DNA of 33,688 bases from Terriglobia bacterium (GCA_020073265.1 JAIQFN010000066.1:1-33688); one strand, 5' to 3'. Shown: positions 17,195 to 25,368, counted from the stretch's first letter. Numbers and translations: made by a program. Notes: generated by a model from the letters alone, not told the origin.

Positions 17195-17438
17195 CCGTAG
17201 CGCGCACCGGCAGAAGCGCACCATTGCGCATTTCGAATTCAGTGCCCGATCCCATGTGAACGGCCCTGACGATATAGCCTTCGCCGGCCAGGCCTGCGTA
17301 TACCGCGCGAGCGCTGTCGAGGGATCTCGCCAGGTAGAGAATTCCGGGGGATTGGAGCGAACGCCACAGGTACAGGCAGAACTCCTCAGAAGCTGCTGAA
17401 GCGGCTTGGTACGTCACAGGCTCGAATCGGCCGGTCAC
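17181..17438 (-). CDS. Small hypothetical protein, 85 aa
   Basis: GTG start at 17438. Content such as EEFCLYLWRSLQSPGILYLA, SARAVYAGLAGEGYIVRAVH and GTEFEMRNG looks like a compact alpha/beta fold, possibly a SAF/SPOR-sized domain, and not like antisense noise. No family recognised. The ribosome binding site is weak. It converges on and overlaps the end of the PilZ gene. Confidence 0.55.
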   Translation of the reverse strand: MTGRFEPVTYQAASAASEEFCLYLWRSLQSPGILYLARSLDSARAVYAGLAGEGYIVRAVHMGSGTEFEMRNGALLPVRATVSLE

Positions 17439-17533
17439 GGGAAAACTTTAGTGGGCGGTGACGGCGGATCTTTCGAGGGTCGCGCCGCTCTGCTGTTCTC
17501 GCGCCGATCCGCCGATATTTGGTATGGCAGGCC

Positions 17534-18220
17534 ATGATCACGATTGGATCTTTATCCCGGGCATCCGATCCGCCCCTAGAGCCGGCCCCAGCGGCCAGCG
17601 GGCAAGAACAGGCCGAGCAACCCAAGAAACGGCTGCCTCTCATGGTGATACCGATCACGCTGTCGGTCGGTTTGCTGGTGGCGGCCGGCTATGTAGGCCA
17701 CCGCATCGTTACGGCGAAATCCCAGCCGGTGCAACCGGTGCAGAACGCCGTGGTGGCGCCTCCACCCGCGGCTAAGCTCGCGCCCGTCGCGGAGGAGCCC
17801 GTGGTGGAGGAGAAAGTCCAGGCCACCGAAGCGCCGCGTGTCCAGGTCCAGGCCCCGGCCCCGGCCGTCCAACACGAACCGGCGGCAGTCCCTCAGGCCG
17901 CGCCTCCCAGCGAACTAGTTGCGACCCAGGAGCAGGCGGCGCAGGAGAATGTGCTCGAATCCGTAACCGACGACGGCAGCGCGCTGATTGATCCGCAACC
18001 GGGCCAGAGATATCTTCAGATCGCGGCCATCAGTTCCCAGGCCGTCACCTGGTTCATGGCCGACCTGCGGCGCAACCATTTGGAAGTCCGGCTGGCCCCG
18101 GGCCCGCGCGAAGGCCTGAGGCGCGTGTTGATCGGCCCGTTTCCGAATTGGGATTCGCTGAACGCCACCAAGGCGCAGATCCAGAAGATGTGGCCGGACT
18201 GCTTCGTGCGGGTCTACTGA
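17534..18220 (+). CDS. SPOR-domain membrane protein
   Basis: 228 aa from ATG 17534 (a TTG at 17519 is in frame). Order: short cytoplasmic N-terminus, one membrane helix (about 34-55, LPLMVIPITLSVGLLVAAGY), a Pro/Ala/Val/Glu-rich periplasmic linker (65-140), and a SPOR domain (about 155-228) with YLQIAAISS, LEVRLAPG, RVLIGPFPNWDSLNATKAQI and CFVRVY. SPOR domains bind denuded glycan strands of septal peptidoglycan, so a role in cell division or wall remodelling is likely. Layout is FtsN/DamX-like, though a specific name is not justified. Confidence 0.85.
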   Translation: MITIGSLSRASDPPLEPAPAASGQEQAEQPKKRLPLMVIPITLSVGLLVAAGYVGHRIVTAKSQPVQPVQNAVVAPPPAAKLAPVAEEPVVEEKVQATEAPRVQVQAPAPAVQHEPAAVPQAAPPSELVATQEQAAQENVLESVTDDGSALIDPQPGQRYLQIAAISSQAVTWFMADLRRNHLEVRLAPGPREGLRRVLIGPFPNWDSLNATKAQIQKMWPDCFVRVY

Positions 18221-18250
18221 TCCGGCGGGCGGTGCGGCTAAGCTTAGGGT

Positions 18251-19603
18251 GTGCGCACCATCATCGAGCCGTTCCGCATCAAGAGCGTCGAGCCACTGCA
18301 CTGGACCACGCCCGCGCAGCGCGAGCAAATCCTGGAGCAGGCCGGCTACAACCTGTTTCAGATCCGCGCCAGCGACATTCTGATCGATCTGCTGACTGAC
18401 TCCGGCACCAGCGCCATGTCCACCGAGCAGTGGGCGGCCATGATGCGGGGCGATGAATCCTACGCCGGCAGCGAGAGCTTCTACCGTTTCGAGCAGAGCG
18501 TGCGGGCGCTCACCGGGTTCCGCCACGTGATACCCACGCACCAGGGCCGCGCCGCCGAGCGGATCCTGTTTTCGATTCTCTGCCAGCCCGGCCACGTGGT
18601 GCCCAGCAACACGCACTTTGACACCACGCGCGCCAACATCGAGTTCAACGGCGCGCGCGCGGTGGACTTGCCGGTGGCCGCCGCCCGCGATACCCAGGCG
18701 CGCGTCGCGTTCAAAGGCAACCTGGACGTGGAGGCGCTGGAGCGTCTGATCCAAGCGGAAGGCGCCGACCGGATTCCGCTGGTCATGATCACGGTGACCA
18801 ACAATTCCGGCGGCGGCCAGCCGGTTTCGATGGCCAACATCCAGGCCGCGCGCGAGGTGACGTCGCGCCACCGCATCCCGTTGTACCTGGACGCCTGCCG
18901 CTTCGCCGAAAACGCGTGGTTCATCAAGCGCGACGAGCCGGGCTACGGCGATTTCACCCCGCGCGAGATCGCGCAGCGGATGTTCGCGCTGGCCGATGGC
19001 TGCACCTTCTCCGCCAAGAAGGACGCGTTCGCCAACATCGGCGGATTTCTGTGCACCAACAACAGCCGGCTGGCGGAACAGGAAACCAACCTTTTGATCC
19101 TGACCGAGGGATTTCCGACGTATGGAGGGCTGGCCGGGCGCGACCTGGAGGCGGTCGCGGTGGGACTCGAGGAAGTGCTGCAGCCGGAGTATCTGGAATA
19201 CCGCATCGCATCCACGGCTTATCTCGGCCGGCATATCGCCGATCGCGGGGTCCCGATTGTGGAGCCGCCCGGCGGACATGCCATCTACATCGATGCGGCC
19301 AGGATGCTGCCCCACATCCAGCGCGCGCAGTTTCCGGGCCAGGCGCTGGCGGTGGAGCTGTACCGTCATGCCGGCGTGCGCTCGGTGGAGATCGGCTCGG
19401 TGATGTTCGGCGCCAGCGCCCCGCACGAGCTGTTGCGGCTGGCCATCCCCCGCCGCGTTTACACACAGAGCCATGTGGATTACCTGGTGGAGGCGATCCT
19501 GGAGGTAAACGACCGCCGGGAATCGATCCGCGGATTCGAGATCGTCTCCGAGCCGCAGTTCCTGCGGCACTTCACGGCGCGGTTCCGGCCGGTTCGCGCC
19601 TAG
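18251..19603 (+). CDS. PLP beta-lyase of the tryptophanase/tyrosine phenol-lyase family
   Basis: 450 aa from GTG 18251; no ATG nearby fits better. The PLP lysine lies in CTFSAKKDAFANIGGFL (K256/K257). D214 and R217 in LYLDACRF and the GDESYAGSESFY element (68-79) are family hallmarks, as are THQGRAAE (97-104) and PTYGGLAGRD. The front half reads closer to tyrosine phenol-lyase (SGTSAMS, QPVSMANI), while the end (SVEIGSV...ELLRLAIPR) is nearer tryptophanase. The loop carrying TPL Arg381 is shortened to VMFGASAP and lacks that arginine. So it cleaves an aromatic or other beta-substituted amino acid to pyruvate and ammonia, but the substrate is uncertain. Confidence 0.9.
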   Translation: MRTIIEPFRIKSVEPLHWTTPAQREQILEQAGYNLFQIRASDILIDLLTDSGTSAMSTEQWAAMMRGDESYAGSESFYRFEQSVRALTGFRHVIPTHQGRAAERILFSILCQPGHVVPSNTHFDTTRANIEFNGARAVDLPVAAARDTQARVAFKGNLDVEALERLIQAEGADRIPLVMITVTNNSGGGQPVSMANIQAAREVTSRHRIPLYLDACRFAENAWFIKRDEPGYGDFTPREIAQRMFALADGCTFSAKKDAFANIGGFLCTNNSRLAEQETNLLILTEGFPTYGGLAGRDLEAVAVGLEEVLQPEYLEYRIASTAYLGRHIADRGVPIVEPPGGHAIYIDAARMLPHIQRAQFPGQALAVELYRHAGVRSVEIGSVMFGASAPHELLRLAIPRRVYTQSHVDYLVEAILEVNDRRESIRGFEIVSEPQFLRHFTARFRPVRA

Positions 19604-19657
19604 CCGGGACCCTGCGGGCCAGCCTGGGGGATTTATAGTACAACGCTGGACTCCGGT

Positions 19658-19696
19658 CCTAAGGTGGTGCTAAGGCAATTAAGGCCAGAGCCTTAG
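19658..19696. repeat. Three CTAAGG-type repeats upstream of the Tad cluster
   Basis: CCTAAGG (19658-19664), CTAAGGC (19670-19676) and its inverted copy GCCTTAG (19690-19696) lie in 39 bases. The last two can pair into a 7-bp hairpin with a 13-base loop. A binding site for a regulator of the cpaB-tadBC genes, or a terminator of the lyase gene, are both possible. Confidence 0.45.
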
Positions 19697-19793
19697 GGCA
19701 AGACTCGATCCTCCCCAATCTGATCTTGGCCGTTTAAGGGACTTGAGCCACAGGTGTCTGCCGGTGGCCCCAGACGGGAGAAACGATATCGCG

Positions 19794-21101
19794 ATGAAGA
19801 GAAACATGGTACCCCTGCTCGGGATCGCGGTGGTGGTGGCCATCATCTCCACCGGGGTTTTCTACGGGCTGTTCGCGGGCAAGCTGCGGAGCACGCCCGC
19901 CGACGTTGCGGGCCAGCCGATCGTGGTGGCCGCGCGGGCGCTGGACCGGAGCGCCGTGCTCACGGCCGCCGACGTGCGGATCTCGCAAGTCAAGGGACCG
20001 GTGAGCGGGTCGTTTTCGAGCCCCGAACAAGTGACGGGCGCGACGTTGCTGGCCCCGTTGAAGGAGAATGAGCCGCTGCTCGAGGAGCGCGTAGCATCCC
20101 AGAATCCCAAGGCGGGCGCATCGAGCGGCGCTGTACCGGCCGGTTCGCGGGCTCTCTCCATCCGGGTTTCAGAATCCGACGGCGTGATCGGGCTGCTTCG
20201 GCCCGGATCCAAAGTCGATCTGCAGGCGGTCGGGGAGCGTAACGGCTCGGTGGAACTGCGCACGATTCTCGAGGACGTGGAAGTGCTGGCGGTGAATCCG
20301 CAGGCCCAGGCGGGCGGCGGAAACCGCGGGCCGGTCTCCATCGTGACCGTGCTCACCCGCGCCGAGGATTCGGATAACGTGGCGCTGGCGGATTCCGGCG
20401 CGCGCATCCGGGTGGCGCTGCGCAATCCGCTCGACCAGCAGGTGGCGGCTCGCCGTTCGCTGGAGCTCAGCTCGGTTTTTCAGTCCAATGGTCCGGCTCG
20501 ATCCATTCGCGTGGAGGCGGCGACAGCTCCGGTCCCTTCCGCCGGGGATGGCCGCTCCATCCAGCTTCACATCCAGGTGCTGCGCGCCAGCGACCGGGCG
20601 GCGGGCGAGCTGGAATCCAAGCTGACTCCGGCCGGCTCCGGCGAAACTTTGAGCGTGGCCCGGTTCGGCTCCAGCACCGACAGCGATGCACTGGTTCGGA
20701 GTCTTGAACAAAAGCATGAGATCGAAATCATCGCGGCCGAAAGTCTCACCGCCGGCCTGGGGCGTCCGGCGAAGTTTCGGGCCGGGCCGGATGCGTGCCA
20801 GCTTCGCGTGCATTTCTCTCCGGAAGCGGGATCGGGTGGAACCGTCAACCTGAGGGTTAGACCGGAGATCAGTTTTCGCGCCAGCGGGGGCGTCGAGACA
20901 CGGCAATATGAAGCCGAGCTGCCGGCCGGCGCAAGCTTCCTGGTCACGGGAATTCTGAACGAGGCGCGCGATCGCCAGTCCCTGGAGCGGCTGTTTCCGC
21001 AACACTCCTGGGCGGGCCGCCGCGTGATGATCCTGGTTACTTCGCAAACGGGCGGCGCGTCCCAGGTGTCCGCGCTGGCTCCCAATCGCCGGAGGCGCTA
21101 A
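19794..21101 (+). CDS. cpaB: CpaB/RcpC pilus assembly protein fused to a secretin-like domain
   Basis: 435 aa from ATG 19794, which opens an N-terminal membrane anchor (MKRNMVPLLGIAVVVAIIST). A SAF domain follows (about 37-100, VVAARALDRSAVLTAADVRI), then the CpaB/RcpC region (about 120-230, SIRVSESDGVIGLLRPGSKVD). From about 254 the protein has features of a secretin core: IQLHIQVLRAS, an LGRPAKFRAG turn, VNLRVRPEISFR, and LPAGASFLVTGIL before a terminal VMILVTSQ. CpaB is normally 250-350 aa, so this looks like CpaB joined to a secretin-type (CpaC-like) module. It would sit in the periplasm of a Tad/Flp pilus or related secretion system. Adjacent to tadB, one base past the stop. Confidence 0.8.
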   Translation: MKRNMVPLLGIAVVVAIISTGVFYGLFAGKLRSTPADVAGQPIVVAARALDRSAVLTAADVRISQVKGPVSGSFSSPEQVTGATLLAPLKENEPLLEERVASQNPKAGASSGAVPAGSRALSIRVSESDGVIGLLRPGSKVDLQAVGERNGSVELRTILEDVEVLAVNPQAQAGGGNRGPVSIVTVLTRAEDSDNVALADSGARIRVALRNPLDQQVAARRSLELSSVFQSNGPARSIRVEAATAPVPSAGDGRSIQLHIQVLRASDRAAGELESKLTPAGSGETLSVARFGSSTDSDALVRSLEQKHEIEIIAAESLTAGLGRPAKFRAGPDACQLRVHFSPEAGSGGTVNLRVRPEISFRASGGVETRQYEAELPAGASFLVTGILNEARDRQSLERLFPQHSWAGRRVMILVTSQTGGASQVSALAPNRRRR

Positions 21102-22061
21102 GTGCTGGCGCTTTCCTCGATTCTCGTCTTCTTCACTACCTTTCTGGCGGTGGCGCTGGCCGTCCTGATCGCCTGGTTCGCGCTCGAACGCATGGGCGCC
21201 GAAGCGCGAGCCGAGGACATGTCGGTGCACCTGCTGGATGAAAGCCCGCGCTTGCTCAAGGACGAGAGCTTGAGCACGATCTCGCTGTGGGCCAAACTGC
21301 TGGACCGTTCGGACCTGATCCGGATCATGCAGCGCCATCTGTTGCAGGCCGGCCTGGCCTGGTCGCTCGGGCGAGTGACGCTCCTGATGCTGCTGGCGGC
21401 TAGCGTGGCTCTGGCCATGGGGATGCATTTCGAATGGCTGCCGGGCTGGGCCGCCATGCTGATCGCGGCCTTGGTGGGTCTGGTTCCCTATCTGTACATC
21501 CTGAAGCGCCGCGCCAAGCGCTTCCGGCAGTTCGAAGAGAACTTCCCCGATGCGATGGATTCGCTGGCGCGTTCGCTGCGCGCCGGCCATCCTTTCGCGG
21601 CGGCCATGGAGATCGTGGCGGAGGAATGCGAGCCGCCCGTGTCGGCCGAAATTCGCCAGACGGCGGTGGATGGAAATCTGGGCACTTCCTGGAATGAAGC
21701 TCTGAACAATCTCGCCGCGCGCATACCGCTGCTGGAAGTGACCATGTTCGTTCAGGCCGTCCAGCTCCAGAACCGCACCGGAGGCAAGCTCAACGAAGTG
21801 CTGGCGAAGATGGCCGAGAATATGCGCGAGGCCACCGCGCTGAAGGGCGAGGTGCGGGCCCTGGCGGCGCACGGCAAGCTGACCGGAACGGTTCTCACCA
21901 TTTTGCCTCTGGGCATCGCTTGTGTGATGGCGATGGTGAACCCGTCTTATCTGGCGGTTCTGGTCTACCATCCGTACGGGAAATTCCTGATCAGCGGGGC
22001 GATCCTGTGCCTGCTGGCGGCGCACTTCATCATTCGCCGCATCGTGGACATAAAGCTATGA
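21102..22061 (+). CDS. tadB: TadB-like type II/IV secretion inner-membrane protein (GspF domain)
   Basis: 319 aa from GTG 21102, directly after the cpaB stop with GGAGG inside the end of cpaB. N-terminal helix, then two adjacent helices (about 85-130), a cytoplasmic T2SSF domain (FRQFEENFPDAMDSLARSLR, GHPFAAAMEIVAEE, LQNRTGGKLNEVLAKMAENM), and two C-terminal helices. These are the features of TadB, which with TadC forms the inner-membrane platform for Flp pilus assembly. Overlaps tadC by four bases. Confidence 0.9.
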   Translation: MLALSSILVFFTTFLAVALAVLIAWFALERMGAEARAEDMSVHLLDESPRLLKDESLSTISLWAKLLDRSDLIRIMQRHLLQAGLAWSLGRVTLLMLLAASVALAMGMHFEWLPGWAAMLIAALVGLVPYLYILKRRAKRFRQFEENFPDAMDSLARSLRAGHPFAAAMEIVAEECEPPVSAEIRQTAVDGNLGTSWNEALNNLAARIPLLEVTMFVQAVQLQNRTGGKLNEVLAKMAENMREATALKGEVRALAAHGKLTGTVLTILPLGIACVMAMVNPSYLAVLVYHPYGKFLISGAILCLLAAHFIIRRIVDIKL

Positions 22062-22972
22062 GCGAAATTTGGCTGGGGGCCGGTTTCTTTTCGTTCATCC
22101 TGACGGCCGTTCTGGTGGCGGGTTACTTTTTCGAAAAGGCCGCCGAGCGGCGGCGCGGAGCCGCGGCTGCCGTACGGCTGTCGGCTGACCAGAGCTTGCC
22201 CGGTTCGCGCGCCGTATTTCTAAACGTGTTCCGCTCCATCGGCGAAAACTTCCCCGCGACCAAGAACCAGAACAACCCTTATCGTCTGCGTCTGGCGGCG
22301 GCCGGATATGGATGGCCCTCGGCGCTGGCGGTATTTTATGGGATCAAGTGCGCGAGCGCGCTGTTCTTCGCCGGCCTGTTTGGAATCCTCACGCTGCTCT
22401 ATCGCGGCGAGGCTTCCGTGGCGCTGGTCCCGATGATTTGTGGATTGAGCCTGGGATTCCTGTTGCCGGATCGGGTTCTGGCTTCGAGGGTGCGCGCCCG
22501 CGTGCAGCGGTTGCGCAGCGCCCTGCCTCCCGCGCTGGACCTGATGGTGTTGGGGATGGAAGCCGGACAGTCGCTCGACCAGTCCATCGCGGACGCCAGC
22601 CGCAGCCTGCAGCGCACGCACCCGGACTTCAGCGCGGAGCTGGCCCAGCTCTACCTGGAGCTCAAGACGGCCACCAGCCGGGCCGATTCGTTCCGCGGCT
22701 TCGGCGTCCGCAACAAGGAGCCGGAGTTGCGCAAGCTGGCCAACCTGCTGGCGGACAGCGATCGTTTCGGCACCAGCATCGGGCCGGCCTTGCGCTCGCA
22801 CTCCAAGTACCTGCGCACGCGTTTCCGGCAGCAGGCCCAGGAAAGAGCCCGGAAAGTGGGCGTCAAGCTGATCTTTCCGGTGTTCTTCCTCATCTTCCCG
22901 TCGGTGCTGCTGGTGACGCTGGGACCGGCCGTCATGCTGATGTATCAGCAGTTGAAGAATCTGCTGCAGTAG
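22058..22972 (+). CDS. tadC: TadC-like type II/IV secretion inner-membrane protein (GspF domain)
   Basis: 304 aa from the ATG overlapping the tadB stop (ATGA). Layout: N-terminal helix, central pair of helices (about 85-130), T2SSF domain with LRSALPPALDLMVLGMEAGQ, RGFGVRNKEPELRKLANLL and DRFGTSIGPAL, then a long terminal helix (KLIFPVFFLIFPSVLLVTLG). It is the second platform subunit. The pilus ATPase (CpaF/TadA), prepilin, prepilin peptidase and CpaE are not in the window, so this is an incomplete or dispersed Tad locus. Confidence 0.9.
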   Translation: MSEIWLGAGFFSFILTAVLVAGYFFEKAAERRRGAAAAVRLSADQSLPGSRAVFLNVFRSIGENFPATKNQNNPYRLRLAAAGYGWPSALAVFYGIKCASALFFAGLFGILTLLYRGEASVALVPMICGLSLGFLLPDRVLASRVRARVQRLRSALPPALDLMVLGMEAGQSLDQSIADASRSLQRTHPDFSAELAQLYLELKTATSRADSFRGFGVRNKEPELRKLANLLADSDRFGTSIGPALRSHSKYLRTRFRQQAQERARKVGVKLIFPVFFLIFPSVLLVTLGPAVMLMYQQLKNLLQ

Positions 22973-23033
22973 AAGGCTTGGGCTCGGCCGGGCGCCGCTC
23001 GCGTCCACGGCTTTGAGTGAGTAGGATGGAAAT

Positions 23034-23657
23034 ATGGACCTGCCGAAAGCTCTCTTGCCGCTGCTGCTCGCCCCGTTAGCAATGTTCGGCCAGTACAAAG
23101 CCGATCCGGCCGGTCCGCCGCCCAAGGAGCTGGCCGCCAACATCGCGCCAGTCCTGCAAGCCAACGGATTCAAGATCAGCAACAACGGCGCGCCGTATTG
23201 CGAGATCTGGTTCCGCCTCACGCAGCCGTCCGGTCCCAATTCTCCCGAGCAGAACGTGACGCTGCCGGCGGTGCCGTTCGGCGCGCTGCTGGGGGTGATT
23301 CGCTTCGACGGCAAAGGCTCGGATCGCCGCGGGCAGCCCATCCAGGCCGGCCTGTACACGCTGCGCTACGGCATCATGCCGATGAACGGGGATCATCAAG
23401 GCGCGGCGCCGCAGCGCGATTTTCTCCTGATGACTCCGGCCGGCGACGACAAAGATCCGAACTCCACTCCCAATTTCGATGCCCTGGTGAGCTTGAGCAA
23501 GAAGGCCTCCGGCACGCCGCACCCGGCGGTGTTGAGTTTTTGGAAGGCCGATTCGGACGCGCCCGGATTCAGCCAGCAGGGCGATGACTGGGTGCTCCAG
23601 ACCAAGCTGGGCGACACGCCGATCGCGGTGATTCTGATCGGAACGGCCAGTTCTTAA
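23034..23657 (+). CDS. Secreted hypothetical protein
   Basis: 207 aa with a signal peptide (MDLPKALLPLLLAPLAMFGQ). The mature part is beta-rich, with YCEIWFRL, RGQPIQAGLYTLRYGI and GDDKDPNSTPNFDAL. The phrase AGLYTLRYGIMP followed by a hydrophilic stretch recalls DUF2911-like proteins of Bacteroidetes and Acidobacteria, a similarity I cannot verify. Transcribed alone between tadC and the 8-bp repeat array. Function unknown. Confidence 0.75.
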   Translation: MDLPKALLPLLLAPLAMFGQYKADPAGPPPKELAANIAPVLQANGFKISNNGAPYCEIWFRLTQPSGPNSPEQNVTLPAVPFGALLGVIRFDGKGSDRRGQPIQAGLYTLRYGIMPMNGDHQGAAPQRDFLLMTPAGDDKDPNSTPNFDALVSLSKKASGTPHPAVLSFWKADSDAPGFSQQGDDWVLQTKLGDTPIAVILIGTASS

Positions 23658-23662
23658 TCTGC

Positions 23663-23730
23663 GGTTCATTGGTTCATTGGTTCATTGGTTCCTTAGTTCC
23701 TTAGTTCATTGGTTCATTGGTTCGTTGGTT
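23663..23730 (+). repeat. Tandem array of an 8-bp unit GGTTCATT / GTTCCTTA
   Basis: About eight and a half copies of a degenerate GTTCNTTR octamer in direct orientation, just after the secreted protein's stop (23655-23657). It is not part of a gene. The same unit reappears inverted at 23774-23808. Confidence 0.9.
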
Positions 23731-23773
23731 GGCCCGCCGGGAGTGTCGCCAGGCGCGGTGGCCTGCAGGGTGC

Positions 23774-23808
23774 AACCAAAGAACCGAGGAACCAAAGAAC
23801 TAAAGAAC
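23774..23808 (-). repeat. Inverted copy of the 8-bp array
   Basis: AACCAAAGAACC-type units; the reverse complement reads GTTCTTTA GTTCTTTG GTTCCTCG GTTCTTTG GTT, the same octamer as the array at 23663-23730. The two arrays are separated by 43 bases and can pair into a large imperfect stem. The last copies overlap the candidate -35 of the chemosensory promoter. Confidence 0.85.
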
Positions 23809-23826
23809 GCCGTTTCAGTCCGATAA
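23801..23826 (+). promoter_or_regulatory. Sigma28/sigmaD-like promoter of the chemosensory operon
   Basis: TAAAGAAC (23801-23808), ten bases, then TCCGATAA (23819-23826). The known flagellar sigma28 (FliA/SigD) consensus is TAAA, 14-16 bases, GCCGATAA; here TAAA-N14-TCCGATAA matches all but one -10 base. The start would fall near 23833, immediately ahead of the AGGGAGG ribosome binding site of the first cheY. This fits a motility-class regulon, although no flagellar gene is in the window. Confidence 0.6.
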
Positions 23827-23851
23827 GAAAACTAGGGAGGCAGTGCCAACC

Positions 23852-24220
23852 GTGTTAGACGTTCTCATTGTGGACGACTCTGCTGCGATCCGGAAAATTC
23901 TGCAGCGCGTATTGCGCCAGGCCGAGATTCCTCTGGCCGCGGTTTATGAAGCGGGCGACGGGGCCGAAGCCCTGGAAATCCTGAAGAACCAGAAAGTCAG
24001 CCTGGTGCTGTCGGACATCAACATGCCCAACATGGATGGTCTGGAGTTCCTGACCCGCCTGCGGGCCGAGCAAGCCTGGGCGAAACTGCCGGTTTTGATG
24101 GTGAGCACCGAAGGCAGTCACGCCAAGGTGCTGGAAGCGGTGGAGCGCGGAGCCTCCGGCTATGTGCGCAAGCCGTTCACCGCCGAGCAGATCAAGGAGA
24201 AGCTGGCCGGACTGCTGTAG
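23852..24220 (+). CDS. cheY: CheY-like response regulator (first copy)
   Basis: GTG 23852 is used because AGGGAGG (23834-23840) is too close to the alternative GTG 23843. About 122 aa, a single receiver domain. The acidic pair is in LIVDDS (D8, D9), the phosphoacceptor D55 in LSDINMPNMDG, a Ser/Thr switch in VSTEGS, and the Lys in RKPF. No output domain follows, so it works by protein contact like CheY. First gene of the chemosensory operon. Confidence 0.9.
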   Translation: MLDVLIVDDSAAIRKILQRVLRQAEIPLAAVYEAGDGAEALEILKNQKVSLVLSDINMPNMDGLEFLTRLRAEQAWAKLPVLMVSTEGSHAKVLEAVERGASGYVRKPFTAEQIKEKLAGLL

Positions 24221-24246
24221 ACGGGCACGGACAGAGACGAGGAAAA

Positions 24247-24810
24247 ATGATAACCACCGAAACAGGCTGGACCGAAGCGCAGGTTCAATCCGAGTTGGCC
24301 GAGGCGATCAAGGCTTGCACCCGGGAAGTCTTCGGCACCATGCTGAACCTGGAGCTGGCTCCCGGCGACACGTTCGTCGAGAGCAGCGAAGCAGCGCCCG
24401 CGTCGGGCGTGGTTTCCATCATTGGGCTGGCCGGGGCCTGGGTGGGATCGGGCAGCTTGTCGTGTTCGGCCCGTTTCGCGTGCCAGATGGCTTCCCATCT
24501 TCTGCTGACTGAATATGAGGCGGTCGACGAAGACGTGCTGGATGCGGTGGCCGAGGTGACCAATATGATCATCGGCAACGTGAAGACCGGACTGGAAAAT
24601 CATCTGGGCGCCATGGGGCTGAGCACCCCTACCGTGATTTACGGCCGCAATTTCCAGACGCGCGGCGCGCGCAACCAGGAATGGACGGTGGTGCCTTTCC
24701 TGCTCGACAACGAGCGGATGTGCGTGCAGATGTGTATCGCGCCGAATCCGGACGCCGGTCAGCGGGCCATGCGGCCGGGGTTCCCCATCCCGCACGTGCT
24801 CAACATCTGA
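24247..24810 (+). CDS. cheX: CheX-like phosphatase (first copy)
   Basis: 187 aa from ATG 24247, behind GAGG. The CheC/CheX/FliY phosphatase signature ExxN is present as E103 and N106 in VAEVTNMIIGNVKTGLE. In CheX these residues position the water that dephosphorylates CheY-P. A single such helix occurs, as in CheX (CheC has two). It follows the first cheY by 26 bases and is likely its phosphatase. Confidence 0.85.
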   Translation: MITTETGWTEAQVQSELAEAIKACTREVFGTMLNLELAPGDTFVESSEAAPASGVVSIIGLAGAWVGSGSLSCSARFACQMASHLLLTEYEAVDEDVLDAVAEVTNMIIGNVKTGLENHLGAMGLSTPTVIYGRNFQTRGARNQEWTVVPFLLDNERMCVQMCIAPNPDAGQRAMRPGFPIPHVLNI

Positions 24811-24855
24811 GGGGAGCAGGCATTGAATTCAATCCAGCAAGGGAGACAACAGACC

Positions 24856-25368
24856 ATGGAAACGATTTTAGCCACAGCACCGGTGAATGCACCGCAAAAG
24901 ACGGATCAACGGGCCGGCAAGTATCTCACCTTTCAGCTCGGCAACGAGGAGTTTGCCTTTCAGGTCTTGCGCGTCCGCGAAATCATGGGCGTGCAGGAGA
25001 TCACTGCGGTCCCGCAGACGCCGGGCTATGTGAAAGGGGTGATCAACCTCCGTGGCAAGGTAATCCCGGTGGTGGATCTGCGCTTGAAGTTCGGACTGCC
25101 GGAGCAGGAGTATACGCAGCGCACCTGCATCATCGTGGTGGAGATCCACAGCGATGCGCACAAGCACCTGATCGGCGTGATCGTGGATGCGGTTTCGGAA
25201 GTGATCACGCTGCAAGCCGGCGAGATCGAAAACACACCCGACTTCGGCAACGGCGTGGCCACGCCGTACCTGCTGGGCATGGCCAAGATCAAGGGCAAGG
25301 TGAAAATCCTGCTGGACATCGATATCGTGCTGTCGGCCCAGGACGTACAGGGCCTGGGCGGATTCTAA
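24856..25368 (+). CDS. cheW: CheW coupling protein
   Basis: 170 aa from ATG 24856 (GGGAG at 24841; a TTG at 24823 with GGGGAG is an alternative). The CheW fold is clear: KYLTFQLGNEEFAFQVLRVR, then a GVQEITAVPQTPGYVKGVIN loop, LRGKVIPVVDLRLKFGLP, and LIGVIVDAVSEVI toward the end. It links chemoreceptors to CheA in the array. No receptor gene is in the window, so receptors must be encoded elsewhere. Confidence 0.95.
   Translation: METILATAPVNAPQKTDQRAGKYLTFQLGNEEFAFQVLRVREIMGVQEITAVPQTPGYVKGVINLRGKVIPVVDLRLKFGLPEQEYTQRTCIIVVEIHSDAHKHLIGVIVDAVSEVITLQAGEIENTPDFGNGVATPYLLGMAKIKGKVKILLDIDIVLSAQDVQGLGGF

Noticed and set aside
17915-22025. Long minus-strand open frames over the SPOR, lyase, cpaB and tadB genes
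   Set aside because: Low-complexity shadows without motifs; the plus-strand genes are recognised families with matching start signals.
23663-23808. CRISPR array
   Set aside because: The repeat unit is only 8 bp, directly tandem without spacers, and partly inverted.
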